35,895 nt of DNA from Burkholderiales bacterium (GTDB lineage: Bacteria > Pseudomonadota > Gammaproteobacteria > Burkholderiales > Burkholderiaceae_C). This document shows positions 1 to 10,758 of this stretch, piece after piece. The stretch spans positions 1 through 35,895 of the forward strand of contig JAGWTP010000036.1 of the NCBI GenBank assembly GCA_028868895.1, in the 5' to 3' direction. Position 1 is the first letter of the stretch. Every line of letters starts with the position of its first letter. Below the pieces are notes generated by a model, which was not told the DNA's origin, made no database searches, and was given only the letters and a program-made list of their open reading frames with translations. The translations under genes and the position numbers were made by a program.

Positions 1-405
1 GGCGGCAACGCGAAGCTGGTGATGACCGGCGACGAGATCCTCGACGCCGGCGTGCAGGTGATGGCGCAGCCGCCGGGCAAGAAGAACAGCACGATCCATC
101 TGCTCTCGGGTGGCGAGAAGGCGCTCACCGCGATCGCGCTGGTGTTCGCGATCTTCCAGCTCAACCCGGCGCCGTTCTGCCTGCTCGACGAGGTCGATGC
201 ACCGCTCGACGACGCCAACACCGAGCGCTACTCCAAGCTCGTCAAGGAGATGGCGCAGGGCACGCAGTTCCTGTTCATCAGCCACAACAAGATCGCGATG
301 GAAATGGCCGAGCAACTGATCGGCGTGACGATGCAGGAGCAGGGCGTCTCGCGCATCGTCACCGTCGACATGGAAGGCGCGGTCAGCCTGGCCGAAGCGG
401 CCTGA
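1..405 (+). CDS. smc: Chromosome segregation ATPase SMC, C-terminal end (5' part outside window)
   Basis: This is the last 134 codons of an SMC protein, open from the first base of the window. SMC dimers use ATP-driven head engagement to organise and segregate the chromosome. Visible motifs are the ABC signature LSGGEKAL (near residues 36-43 of the fragment), the Walker B and D-loop stretch [11 protein letters not shown], and the H-loop FISHN. These make up the C-terminal half of the head domain. The N-terminal Walker A, the coiled coils and the hinge lie upstream of the window. The TGA stop is at 403-405. The smc-zipA-ligA order that follows is typical of Burkholderiales and supports the assignment. 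SbcC and RecN are excluded by the exact DEVDAPLDD motif. Confidence 0.95.
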   Translation, partial: GGNAKLVMTGDEILDAGVQVMAQPPGKKNSTIHLLSGGEKALTAIALVFAIFQLNPAPFCLLDEVDAPLDDANTERYSKLVKEMAQGTQFLFISHNKIAMEMAEQLIGVTMQEQGVSRIVTVDMEGAVSLAEAA

Positions 406-464
406 CCGCCTTTCACATGAGACGCCTGCAGTCAACCTTCTTCGAGCGGGCCGAGCGCCGGGCC

Positions 465-587
465 GCCATCGGCCAGAGGCCGATGGCCTTCGGCAGGCAC
501 AGACAGTCCGCAGGGACTGTCTGTGCCTGGCCTCCGCCCGCCAAGCCGGCCCGCATCCCAAGGGCCACGAAGAGGCCCTTCGTGGCC
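465..587. repeat. Three tandem perfect hairpins between smc and zipA
   Basis: Three separate inverted repeats stand in a row in the smc-zipA gap. Hairpin 1 has a 10-bp stem, 465-474 with 478-487, and a 3-base loop. Hairpin 2 has a 16-bp perfect stem, 494-509 with 514-529, and a 4-base loop. Hairpin 3 has a 10-bp stem, 563-572 with 578-587, and a 5-base loop. None is followed by a T-run, so they are not classical intrinsic terminators, although they could still end or stabilise the smc transcript. The arrangement resembles REP-type intergenic repeats of GC-rich bacteria. Whether it is multicopy cannot be judged from one window. Confidence 0.75.
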
Positions 588-628
588 TCCGGGGGTCGGC
601 CGACATACCCATCGGACAGGGGGCTCCA

Positions 629-1681
629 TTGAGCAGTTTGACGATCGCCCTCGCTTCACTCGGCGGGGTCGTGCTGGCCGGCCTCGTGGCCCATGGCGCG
701 TGGCAGGCGCGCAAGGCCGGGCCGAAGCGCGCCGCGGTTCCGTCGGCTCCCGTCGACACGCGCGAAGAGCCGGTGATGGACGGCGCCGCCGCCATCGACG
801 GCGACGCCGCAGCCGCGCCGGCCACCCCGGCACCCGAGCGCCGCGCCGGCAAGCGCGTCGTCAACCGGCTCGATGCGCTGATCGACTCGATCGCCACGCT
901 GAGGCTCGAGGCGCCGATCAGCGGCGCGTTCGCGATGTCGCACCTGCCCACGTCGCGCCGCGCCGGCGGCAAGCCGTTCCTGATCGAAGGGCTGAACAGC
1001 GAGACCGGCGAGTGGGAAGCGCCGGTGGCGAGCCAGCGCTACGGCGAGTTCCAGGCCGGCGTGCAACTCGCCAACCGCACCGGCGCGCTCAACGAGATCG
1101 AGTTCTCCGAGTTCGTGCAGAAGGTGCAGGCCTACGCGGACGCCATCGGCGCGCTGGCCGACTTCCCCGACATGCTCGAGGCCGTGGCCAGCGCGCGCGA
1201 GCTCGACGCCTTTGCGGGCCAGCACGACGCGCAACTCGCCGTGCACCTGCGCGCACGCTCGGCCGCGTGGAGCGTGGGCTACATCCAGCAGCACGGCGGC
1301 CGGCACGGCTTCGTGCCCGGCGTGGTGCCGGGCCGGCTGGTGCTCCCGGCGGCCGAAGAAGGCGCACCACCGGTGCTGACGCTGACCTTCGACTCGCAGG
1401 CCGCACTCGCCGACGACCCCAACCTCGCCGCAGTGCGCGACGTGACGCTGAGCTTCGACGTGCCCCAGACCGACCCGTCGGTGCAGCCCTTCATCGCCTG
1501 GCAGGCCAGCGCGCAGGCGCTGTCGCTGGGCATGGACGCGAGCATCGTCGACGACAACGGCCGCCCGCTCAGTGCCGAAGGCTTCGCGGCCATCGGCAAC
1601 GAGCTCGGCCAGCTCTACGCCGCGCTCGAAGGCCGCGACCTCGCGGCAGGCTCGCCGGCGGCGCGGCGCTTGTTCAGCTGA
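629..1681 (+). CDS. zipA: Cell division protein ZipA, FtsZ-binding
   Basis: ZipA anchors FtsZ to the inner membrane during assembly of the division ring. The predicted 350-residue protein opens with a short hydrophobic segment (about residues 3-22) followed by basic residues, as expected for the N-terminal membrane anchor. A variable Ala/Pro-rich linker comes next. The C-terminal half (roughly residues 190-345) looks like the ZipA FtsZ-binding domain and contains the conserved-looking LTLTFD and LSFDVP strands. The start taken is a TTG at 629 behind a G-rich stretch (617-623), because it yields exactly the membrane anchor. No ATG in frame would keep it. The position between smc and ligA matches the family's usual neighbourhood in betaproteobacteria. 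The start codon is the least certain part. Confidence 0.85.
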   Translation: MSSLTIALASLGGVVLAGLVAHGAWQARKAGPKRAAVPSAPVDTREEPVMDGAAAIDGDAAAAPATPAPERRAGKRVVNRLDALIDSIATLRLEAPISGAFAMSHLPTSRRAGGKPFLIEGLNSETGEWEAPVASQRYGEFQAGVQLANRTGALNEIEFSEFVQKVQAYADAIGALADFPDMLEAVASARELDAFAGQHDAQLAVHLRARSAAWSVGYIQQHGGRHGFVPGVVPGRLVLPAAEEGAPPVLTLTFDSQAALADDPNLAAVRDVTLSFDVPQTDPSVQPFIAWQASAQALSLGMDASIVDDNGRPLSAEGFAAIGNELGQLYAALEGRDLAAGSPAARRLFS

Positions 1682-1813
1682 GCCGGGCGCCGGCAGGGCG
1701 CGTGTCGGCGGGGTGCGTTGATCGATGGGCCGGACGCGGTCAAAATTGCCAAGGCATGTCGCCCAACTGCCGGATGCCGAAGCGGCACCGGCCACCTTCG
1801 AGGAGTCAACGCC

Positions 1814-2167
1814 ATGAGCTACGTCGACGGGTTCGTCACCCCGGTGCCCGGCGCCAGCCGCGAAGCCTACCGGCAACACGCCGAGAAGGTTGGCGCCTTG
1901 TTCAAGGAGCACGGTGCGACCGGCGTGGTCGAGTGTTGGGGCGACGACGTGCCCGAGGGCAAGGTCACCTCGTTTCCGATGGCGGTGAAGTGCGAGCCGG
2001 GCGAGGTGGTCGTGTTCTCGTGGGTCACATGGCCCTCGCGGGCGGCGCGCGACGACGGCTGGAAGAAGCTGATGGCCGACCCGCGCATGGCGCCCGGTGC
2101 CATGCCGATGCCATTCGACGGCAAGCGGCTCATCTACGGCGGGTTCGAGGTGCTGCTGCAGGTATAG
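1814..2167 (+). CDS. DUF1428 (YbaA-like) small protein
   Basis: This is a 117-residue protein starting MSYVDGFVTPVP, the characteristic opening of the DUF1428 family (E. coli YbaA type), whose members are about this length. It also carries the family's VECWGDDVPEGKVTSF and FSWVTWPSRAARD segments and ends with YGGFEVLL. The fold is thought to be a dimeric alpha+beta barrel; no biochemical role is established. The ATG at 1814 lies behind an AGGAG (1801-1805), which decides the start over longer in-frame openings. It sits with the next gene between zipA and ligA, which are usually adjacent in related genomes, so the pair may be a local insertion. Confidence 0.85.
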   Translation: MSYVDGFVTPVPGASREAYRQHAEKVGALFKEHGATGVVECWGDDVPEGKVTSFPMAVKCEPGEVVVFSWVTWPSRAARDDGWKKLMADPRMAPGAMPMPFDGKRLIYGGFEVLLQV

Positions 2168-2229
2168 CCACCGTACGGCGGGCCGTGCTCCGCGGCCCGA
2201 AACCTTCACGCTTGAAGGAGTTCGCAAAC

Positions 2230-2709
2230 ATGGGCCTGTTCGCCCCCGACTGCACCGCCCTGCACGAGCTGGTGCTCACCCGCCTGATCGACGTGCCGCG
2301 CGAAAAGCTCTTTCGCTGCTGGACCGAACCGGCCCTCATCACCCGCTGGTTCACGCCGCCGCCGTGGAAGACCGTCGCTGCCGAGGTCGACGTGCGACCG
2401 GGCGGCGCCAGCCTGATCACGATGCAAGGGCCCGACGGCACGCAGATGCCCAACCGGGGTGTGTACCTCGAGGTCGTGCGCAACGAGCGCCTGGTGTTCA
2501 CCGATGCCTACACGTCGGCCTGGGTGCCGTCGGGCAAGCCGTTCTTCACCTGCATCCTGACCTTCGACGACGAGGGCGGCCGCACCCGCTACACGGCGCG
2601 TGCCCGCCACTGGAGCGCCGAAGACTGCGCCGCCCACGAGAAGATGGGATTCCACGCCGGCTGGGGCGTCGCCACCGACCAGTTGGCCGCGCTCGCCGCC
2701 ACGCTTTGA
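2230..2709 (+). CDS. SRPBCC / AHSA1-domain protein
   Basis: This is a 159-residue protein of the START-like SRPBCC superfamily, activator-of-Hsp90-homology (AHSA1) subgroup. The sequence shows the family's opening (a strand, then VPREKLFRCWTEP and ITRWFTPPPW), the PGG turn in the middle (residues about 57-59), and the C-terminal long helix with HAGWGVATDQL. Such proteins form a deep hydrophobic cavity; the ligand is unknown and the name does not imply an Hsp90 link in bacteria. The start is an ATG at 2230 with a good ribosome binding site GAAGGAG at 2214-2220. It follows the DUF1428 gene by 62 bases in the same direction and may be co-transcribed with it. Confidence 0.85.
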   Translation: MGLFAPDCTALHELVLTRLIDVPREKLFRCWTEPALITRWFTPPPWKTVAAEVDVRPGGASLITMQGPDGTQMPNRGVYLEVVRNERLVFTDAYTSAWVPSGKPFFTCILTFDDEGGRTRYTARARHWSAEDCAAHEKMGFHAGWGVATDQLAALAATL

Positions 2710-4878
<2,169 letters not shown>

Positions 4879-4880
4879 CG

Positions 4881-5777
4881 TCAGCCCAGGCGCAGCGCCA
4901 TCACCCCGGCCACGATCACCCCGGTGCCGATCGCGCGCTGCAGCCCGAAGCGTTCCTTCAGCAGCAGCGTGCCGAGCAGCGCCGCGAACAGCACCGAGGT
5001 CTCGCGCAGCGCGGCCACCGAGGCGATCGGCGCGCGCGTCATCGCCCACAGCGCGATCGCGTAGGAGCCGATCGAGGCCGCGCCGCCCAGCGCGGCGACC
5101 GGCCAACGCCGGCGCGCGTAGGCGGCGATCGCGGCACGCTGCGAGGCGCTGCGCCGCAGCCACACCGACAGCGGGTAGGTCACGCCGTCGAGCACCGACA
5201 GCAGCATCACGTAGCGCAGCGCGCCGAGGCCGTCGCCAACGGTCGCCCCCACGCCCCTGCTCGCGCTGACGCGCGCACCGTGCCCGTCGACCACCGTGTA
5301 CATCGCAATGATCACGGCGTTGGTGAACGCGAACGCGAGGGCCTTGCGGTGGTGCAGCGCCTGGCCGGGGTGCGCCAGCCCGACCAGCGCCACGCCCGCG
5401 GCGACGGCGACGATTCCGCACCAGGCGAGCGGCGACGGCGCCTCGCCGATCAGCGCGCCGCTGGCCAGCGCCACCAGCAGCGGCGCGAAGCCGCGCATGA
5501 TCGGGTAGGTCAGGCCCAGTTCGCCGTGCCGGTAGGCGCCGGCCAGCGCGGTGTAGTAGCCGACATGGATGACCAGCGAGACGGCGACGAACGGCCACGC
5601 GGCGGCCGGGGGCAACCTCAGACCGAGCACGATCGGCAAGGCCACCAGCGCGCCGAGCACGTGCACCAGCGCGGTGTCGACCGCGCTGTCGCGGCCCGAC
5701 TTGATCAGCGCGTTCCAGCCCGCGTGCAGCAACGCGCCGCACAGCACGGCGAACACGATCGGCCAGGTCAGCGTCAT
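4881..5777 (-). CDS. EamA/DMT-superfamily transporter
   Basis: This is a 298-residue, very hydrophobic protein with about ten predicted transmembrane segments arranged as two homologous halves, the hallmark of EamA (drug/metabolite transporter) proteins. The first half contains GLTYPIMRGFAPLLVAL and ALIGEAPSPLAW; the second half has ASVAALRETSVLFAALLGT followed by LLLKERFG, matching the conserved position-8/9 helix pair and the charged loop typical of the family. It is likely an inner-membrane metabolite exporter or importer; the substrate cannot be told from sequence. It lies 36 bases downstream of the Na/Pi cotransporter gene on the same strand and is probably co-transcribed. The gene is convergent with ligA with a 2-base gap. 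Confidence 0.88.
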   Translation of the reverse strand: MTLTWPIVFAVLCGALLHAGWNALIKSGRDSAVDTALVHVLGALVALPIVLGLRLPPAAAWPFVAVSLVIHVGYYTALAGAYRHGELGLTYPIMRGFAPLLVALASGALIGEAPSPLAWCGIVAVAAGVALVGLAHPGQALHHRKALAFAFTNAVIIAMYTVVDGHGARVSASRGVGATVGDGLGALRYVMLLSVLDGVTYPLSVWLRRSASQRAAIAAYARRRWPVAALGGAASIGSYAIALWAMTRAPIASVAALRETSVLFAALLGTLLLKERFGLQRAIGTGVIVAGVMALRLG

Positions 5778-5813
5778 GCGAGCGGGTTGCGCCGGGTGCG
5801 TCGCGCGCGGCCG

Positions 5814-7499
5814 TCAGATCGCCGGGTCGTCGGGCAGCTGTGACGACAGCGGCAACAGGCGCGAGTTGCGGATGCGCGTCTTCGTGAGTGCACCCGCCGA
5901 CTCGAGGATCGGGTAGGCGATCGAGCAGATGTGCGAGTTGATGCGCTTGAGCTCACTGATCAGGTCGAGGTGCAGCGCGCTGGTCTCGATGCTCCGCGCG
6001 GTGTTGTCCTGCAGCCGGGCGATGTGCGCGCCGGCGTACTGGTGTTCGAGATCGCGAAAGCGCGCCTTTTCCTCGAGCAGTTTCGTCGCGTCGCGCACGT
6101 GTCCGTCGAGGAAAACGCTCATGCCCAGCCGCAGGTTCGACATCAGGCGCTCGTGCAAATGCACGATCTCGGCCATGCCGGCGTCGGACAGCGTGCGCCC
6201 CTTGCGAATCTTCTTGTCTTCGATGTCCTTCAGCACGCGCTCGATGATGTCGCCGATCTGCTCCATGTTGATCGTGAACGAGACGATGTCGGTCCAGCGC
6301 TTGCCCTCGCGCTCGCTGAGTGCCTTGCGCGAGATCTGCGTCAGGTAGAACTTGATTGCCGAATAGAGTTCGTCGACCGTGTCGTCCAGGTTGCGCAGTT
6401 GTTCCGACAGGGCCAGGTCGTTGTCGCGCAGCACCGGCAGGATGCCGCGCAGCATGGTCTCCACCACGTCGGCCTGGTGCAGCGCCTCGCGCGCCGCGCA
6501 GGAGATGGCCAGCGACGGCGTGGCCAATGCCGAAGGGTCGAGGTGGCGCAGCCGCGTGGCGCCGGCGTTCGCTGCCGGCTCTTTCAGCAGGCGCTCGACG
6601 CTGCGCCCGACCAGCCCGGTGGTGCCGATGAACAGCAGCGCCAGCAGCAGGTTGAAGCCGAGATGGAACAGCACGACCTGCTGGTGCACGTTGGGCGCGA
6701 CCTGCTGCATCAGCGCCTGCGCCTGCGGCAGCAGCGCCATCGCGCCCAGGGCACCCACGGCCTTGAAGATCAGGTTGCCCAGCGGCAGCCGGCGCACCTG
6801 CGGCGGCGCGCCGCCGGTGGCGACGAGTGCGAGCAGGCCGCTGCCGACGTTGGCGCCGAGCACCAGGCCGAGCGCCACCGGCACCGGCAGCATGCCGGAG
6901 CTGGCCAGCGTGGCGGTGAGCAACACGATCGCAAGGCTCGAGTACGACATCACCGTCAGCACGGCACCCACGAGCACGTCGAGCAGAACCTCGTCGGGCA
7001 ACGCCACCAGCAGCGCACGCACCGCCGGCGAGTCGGTCAACGGGCGGGTGGCGGACACGATCAGCTGCAGCGCCAGTGTGATCAACCCCAGGCCGATCAG
7101 CACCCGGCCGATGCGGCCCGCCACCGTGTCCTGTCGCGAAATGAACAGGAGCACGCCGACGAAGATCAACAGCGGCGAGAGCCACGACAAGTCGAACGAG
7201 AACGCCACCGCCATCACCGCGGTGCCGACGTCGGCGCCGAGCATCACCGCGAGCGCCGCCGCGCTGGTTACGAGCCCCTTGCCGACGAACGACGAGACGA
7301 TCAGGCAGGTCGCAGTACTCGACTGCACGACCGTGGTCACGCCCAGCCCGGCAAGCAGCGCGCTTGCCCGGTTGCCGAAGCTCCCGGCGAGGACGCCGCG
7401 CAGGCTCTCGCCGAACACCCGCAGCACGCCGGTGCGCACGATGTGCGTGCCCCAGACGAGCAACGAGATCGCGGCGAGCAGGTTGAGCAGGTGGATCAA
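5814..7499 (-). CDS. Na/Pi cotransporter family protein with C-terminal PhoU-like domain
   Basis: This gene encodes an inner-membrane protein of the NptA/YjbB family: two Na/Pi-cotransporter repeats followed by a cytoplasmic PhoU-like helical domain. The QSSTATCLIVSSF segment and a second copy (SYSSLAIVLLTATL) are the paired QSS-type motifs of the transport core. The C-terminal 200 residues are helical and charged, with NMEQIGDIIERVL typical of PhoU. Homologues export or take up phosphate. The frame stays open to 7670, which would add 57 Arg/Pro-rich residues and leave only 14 bases before the divergent gene at 7685. The internal TTG at 7499 begins exactly where the family's LLNLLAAISLLVWGTHIVRTG starts (561 residues), so I prefer it, although neither start has a clear ribosome binding site. 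Confidence 0.88.
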   Translation of the reverse strand: MIHLLNLLAAISLLVWGTHIVRTGVLRVFGESLRGVLAGSFGNRASALLAGLGVTTVVQSSTATCLIVSSFVGKGLVTSAAALAVMLGADVGTAVMAVAFSFDLSWLSPLLIFVGVLLFISRQDTVAGRIGRVLIGLGLITLALQLIVSATRPLTDSPAVRALLVALPDEVLLDVLVGAVLTVMSYSSLAIVLLTATLASSGMLPVPVALGLVLGANVGSGLLALVATGGAPPQVRRLPLGNLIFKAVGALGAMALLPQAQALMQQVAPNVHQQVVLFHLGFNLLLALLFIGTTGLVGRSVERLLKEPAANAGATRLRHLDPSALATPSLAISCAAREALHQADVVETMLRGILPVLRDNDLALSEQLRNLDDTVDELYSAIKFYLTQISRKALSEREGKRWTDIVSFTINMEQIGDIIERVLKDIEDKKIRKGRTLSDAGMAEIVHLHERLMSNLRLGMSVFLDGHVRDATKLLEEKARFRDLEHQYAGAHIARLQDNTARSIETSALHLDLISELKRINSHICSIAYPILESAGALTKTRIRNSRLLPLSSQLPDDPAI

Positions 7500-7684
7500 G
7501 GGCGTTCGCCGGGGTCTCAGCGCAAGGGGGTCGGTTGAGGGATCTGAGCGGGTGGGGTCGAGCGATGTTCGTCGGGGAACCGACGGCCGAGGCGGCCTGC
7601 GGTCGATTGTGCGGGTTGCCGGCGCGCGTGGCTTCGCGTGATGAGCCTTATGCTGTGCAATAGGCATCAACCGGGGGAGCGGAC

Positions 7685-9121
7685 GTGGCGACGAAGCAGG
7701 CGAGCGGGCGAGCGAGCGGGCAGTTGGCCAGCAAGCAGGCGGGGCTGGCGAGCGCGGCGCGCGAACATCCTGCGCTGGCGGCGGTGCGCGAGTCGGGCAC
7801 CGGCAAGGTCAAGGTCGCGGTCAGCGACATCGACGGCATCCTGCGCGGCAAGTACCTGCACGTCGACAAGTTCCTCGGCGCCGCACAGCCCCACCCGGCC
7901 GGCGGCTTCGGCTTCTGCGACGTGGTGTTCGGCTGGGACGCCAACGACCACACCTACGACAACGCCACGCTGACCGGCTGGCAGCACGGCTTCCCCGACG
8001 CGCTGGCGCGGCTGGACCTCGACACCTACCGCACCGTGCCGTGGGACGACGGCGTGCCGTTCTTCCTCGGCGAGTTCGTCAAGCCCGACGGCACGCCGTC
8101 GTCGATCTGCCCGCGCCAGACGCTCAAGCGCGTGTTGGCGCGTGCCGACAAGCTCGGTGTGCAGGCCATGACCGGCATGGAGTTCGAGTGGTTCAACTTC
8201 GCCGAGACGCCGCAGAGCTGGGCCGCCAAGCAGGGCGTGGGCCCCGAGCCGATCACGCCCGGCATGTTCGGCTACTCGCTGCTTCGCATGAACCACCGGC
8301 GCGAGTACTTCAAGGCGCTGATGGACGAGATGCCACGGTTCGGCGTGCCGATCGAGGGCCTGCACACCGAGACCGGCCCCGGCGTCTACGAGGTCGCAAT
8401 TGCGTTCGGCGCAGCGCTCGAGCAGGCCGACCGCGCCATCCTGTTCAAGACCGGCGCCAAGGAGATCGGTGCGCGCTTCGGCGTGATGCCCAGCTTCATG
8501 GCCAAGTGGAGCCAGCAGTACCCGGGCTGCTCGGGGCACATCCACCAGAGCCTGTCCGACGGCAAGCGCAACCTGTTCTTCGACGCGAACAGCCCGCGCC
8601 GGATGAGCCCGCTGTTCGAGAGCTACCTCGCGGGCCAAGTCGGCTTCCTGATGGAGATGGCGCCGATGTTCTGGCCCACGATCAACAGCTACAAGCGGCT
8701 GGTCGACGGCTTCTGGGCGCCCGTCAAGCCGACCTGGGGCATGGACAACCGCACCGCGAGCTTTCGCGTCATCGCCGGCAGCCCGAAGGCCACCCGGCTG
8801 GAAACGCGCTGCCCCGGCGCCGACGTGAACCCCTACCTCGCGATGGCCGCCGTGGTCGCCGCCGGCCTGCACGGCGTGGAGCAGGGCATGAAGCTGACCG
8901 CGCCGCCGATCACCGGTACCAACCAGGGCGCCGAGCACATCGCCCGCGCGCCGCGCACGCTGATCGAGACGACGCGCATCTTCAAGCAGTCGACCGTTGC
9001 GCGCGACTGGTTCGGCGACGACTTCGTCGACCACTTCGCCGCCACGCGTGAATGGGAGTGGCGCCAGTGGCTCGACGGCGTGACCGACTGGGAATTGAAG
9101 CGCTACTTCGAGATCATCTGA
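7685..9121 (+). CDS. Glutamine synthetase-like gamma-glutamylamide synthetase (PuuA-type)
   Basis: This 478-residue protein has the glutamine synthetase fold but is a paralogue of the true GlnA at 22194. Visible parts are the beta-grasp N domain (VSDIDGILRGKYLHVDKF) and catalytic-domain motifs GMEFEWFNF, GPGVYEVAI, CSGHIHQSL, NRTASFRVI and LETRCPGADVNPYLAM. It lacks the KDLY adenylylation loop present in GlnA. Members of this branch (PuuA, IpuC, GlnA3/GlnA4) ligate glutamate to amines rather than to ammonia. The start is a GTG at 7685 behind GGGGGAG. The stop overlaps the next start by one base (TGATG), and the next genes are an alcohol dehydrogenase, a gamma-glutamyl hydrolase and an aldehyde dehydrogenase, all of which points to amine or amino-alcohol catabolism. 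The exact substrate is inferred, not seen. Confidence 0.88.
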   Translation: MATKQASGRASGQLASKQAGLASAAREHPALAAVRESGTGKVKVAVSDIDGILRGKYLHVDKFLGAAQPHPAGGFGFCDVVFGWDANDHTYDNATLTGWQHGFPDALARLDLDTYRTVPWDDGVPFFLGEFVKPDGTPSSICPRQTLKRVLARADKLGVQAMTGMEFEWFNFAETPQSWAAKQGVGPEPITPGMFGYSLLRMNHRREYFKALMDEMPRFGVPIEGLHTETGPGVYEVAIAFGAALEQADRAILFKTGAKEIGARFGVMPSFMAKWSQQYPGCSGHIHQSLSDGKRNLFFDANSPRRMSPLFESYLAGQVGFLMEMAPMFWPTINSYKRLVDGFWAPVKPTWGMDNRTASFRVIAGSPKATRLETRCPGADVNPYLAMAAVVAAGLHGVEQGMKLTAPPITGTNQGAEHIARAPRTLIETTRIFKQSTVARDWFGDDFVDHFAATREWEWRQWLDGVTDWELKRYFEII

Positions 9122-10722
9122 TGACGTCGTTGCCGATGAACCGCGGCCGCTGGCGCTGGGCGCTTGCGATCTGCCTGGGCCTGTCCGCCAGCCTGGCCCA
9201 CGCCACCACGCTGCGCATCGCCAGCGCGTTCGATCCGCAGACCATGGACCCGCATGCGCTGGCGCTGCTGTACCACTCGCGGGTGATCGCCCAGGTCTAC
9301 GAGTCGCTGGTGGACCGCGACGAACAGTTTCGGCTGGAACCTTCGCTGGCGATGTCGTGGCAAGCGATCGACCCGACCACCTGGCGCTTCAAGCTGCGCG
9401 CGGGCGTGCGGTTCCACGACGGCACGCCGTTCACCGCCGCCGACGCGGTGTTCTCGCTCGAACGCGCGATGGCGGCGCCGTCGCAGCGCGCGTTCCAGTT
9501 GAAGGGCGTGAAGGCGGTTCGCCGGGTCGACGACCTGACGCTTCAGATCGAGCTCGACGCCCCCGATGCGGTGCTGCCCGAAAAGCTCTTCATGCTGCCG
9601 ATGATGAGCCGGGCCTGGTGCGTGGCGCACGGCGTCGAGCGCGCCCAGGACTTCAACGGCAAGCAGGAGACCTACGCGGTGCGCCATGCCGACGGCACCG
9701 GGCCGTTCATGCTCGAGCGCTACGAGCCCGATGTGCGCACCGTGCTCAAGCGCAACCCGCGCTGGTGGGGCTGGGGCGACCCGCGCTCGGGCAACCTCGA
9801 CGACGTGACGCTGATCGCGATCCGCTCCGACGCCACCCGGCTCGCGGCGCTGGTCTCGGGCGAGGTCGACCTGGTGCTCGACCCGCCGGTGCAGGACATC
9901 GAACGGCTCAAGGGCGAAGCCGCGATCAAGCTGATGCAGACCACCGACCTCGGCCAGCAGTACCTGGCCTTCGACCAGGCCCGCGACGCACTGGACGGCA
10001 GCGATGCCACGATCGATGGGAAACGCCGCAACCCGTTCAAGGACCTGCGCGTGCGCCGCGCGGTCTATCAGGCGATCGACGTCGACCTGATCGCACGCAA
10101 GGTGCTGCGCGGTCAGGCGGTGCCGACCGGCGCGTTCCTGTCGCCGCGGGTCGACGGCTCGCCGCCCGAGCTCGACCAGCGTCTGCCGTTCGACCCGGCC
10201 AAGGCCAAGGCGCTGCTCGCGCAGGCCGGCTATCCGAACGGCTTCTCGGTCACGCTCGACTGCGTCAACGTGCCGTGGCGCGAGGCGGTGTGCCAGGCGA
10301 TGACGGCGATGCTCGCCCAGGTGGGCATCCGCACCACGCTGCGCAGCTCGCCGACGAACCAGTTCTTCCCCAAGCTCAGCGGCGCGACCGCGAGCTTCAT
10401 GGAGTTCGGCTGGACCCCCAACCCCGACGCCTGGGCCTCGCTGAACGCGCTGTTCCGCAGCTGGGACAAGTCGGGCCTGGGCACCTTCAACGCCGGCCGC
10501 TACAGCAACGCGCAGCTCGACGCGCTGATCGACGCCATTCGCGTCGAACCCGATCTGGCCCGCCGCCGCGCGATGGTCGGCGACGCGCTGCGCATCGTCG
10601 CCGCCGAGCTGCCGGTGATCCCGCTGTACCGGCGCACGCTGACCTGGGCGATGAAGCGCGACGTCAGCGCGGTGCAGTGGCCGAACGACCTGGCCGAGTT
10701 GCGCTGGGTGCGGGTTCGGTAG
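9121..10722 (+). CDS. Periplasmic solute-binding protein, family 5 (DppA/OppA type)
   Basis: This is a 533-residue ABC-transporter substrate-binding protein of the SBP_bac_5 family. A signal peptide is clear: basic residues, a hydrophobic core (WALAICLGLSASL) and an AHA-A cleavage site near residue 29. The mature protein has the family landmarks: DPQTMDPHA at the start, YESLVDRDEQFRLEPSLA, W-x-F-x-LR-x-GV-x-FHDGTPFTA-x-D, and VRRAVYQAID in the second lobe. Family members bind peptides, nickel, glutathione or opines. The start ATG shares one base with the preceding stop, so translation is probably coupled. No permease or ATPase gene lies nearby, so it must use components encoded elsewhere. In this cluster the cargo is probably the amine or a conjugate, by context only. 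Confidence 0.92.
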   Translation: MTSLPMNRGRWRWALAICLGLSASLAHATTLRIASAFDPQTMDPHALALLYHSRVIAQVYESLVDRDEQFRLEPSLAMSWQAIDPTTWRFKLRAGVRFHDGTPFTAADAVFSLERAMAAPSQRAFQLKGVKAVRRVDDLTLQIELDAPDAVLPEKLFMLPMMSRAWCVAHGVERAQDFNGKQETYAVRHADGTGPFMLERYEPDVRTVLKRNPRWWGWGDPRSGNLDDVTLIAIRSDATRLAALVSGEVDLVLDPPVQDIERLKGEAAIKLMQTTDLGQQYLAFDQARDALDGSDATIDGKRRNPFKDLRVRRAVYQAIDVDLIARKVLRGQAVPTGAFLSPRVDGSPPELDQRLPFDPAKAKALLAQAGYPNGFSVTLDCVNVPWREAVCQAMTAMLAQVGIRTTLRSSPTNQFFPKLSGATASFMEFGWTPNPDAWASLNALFRSWDKSGLGTFNAGRYSNAQLDALIDAIRVEPDLARRRAMVGDALRIVAAELPVIPLYRRTLTWAMKRDVSAVQWPNDLAELRWVRVR

Positions 10723-10758
10723 CTTCACAATTCGGCGTCGCACGCCCTGAGACCGCTC

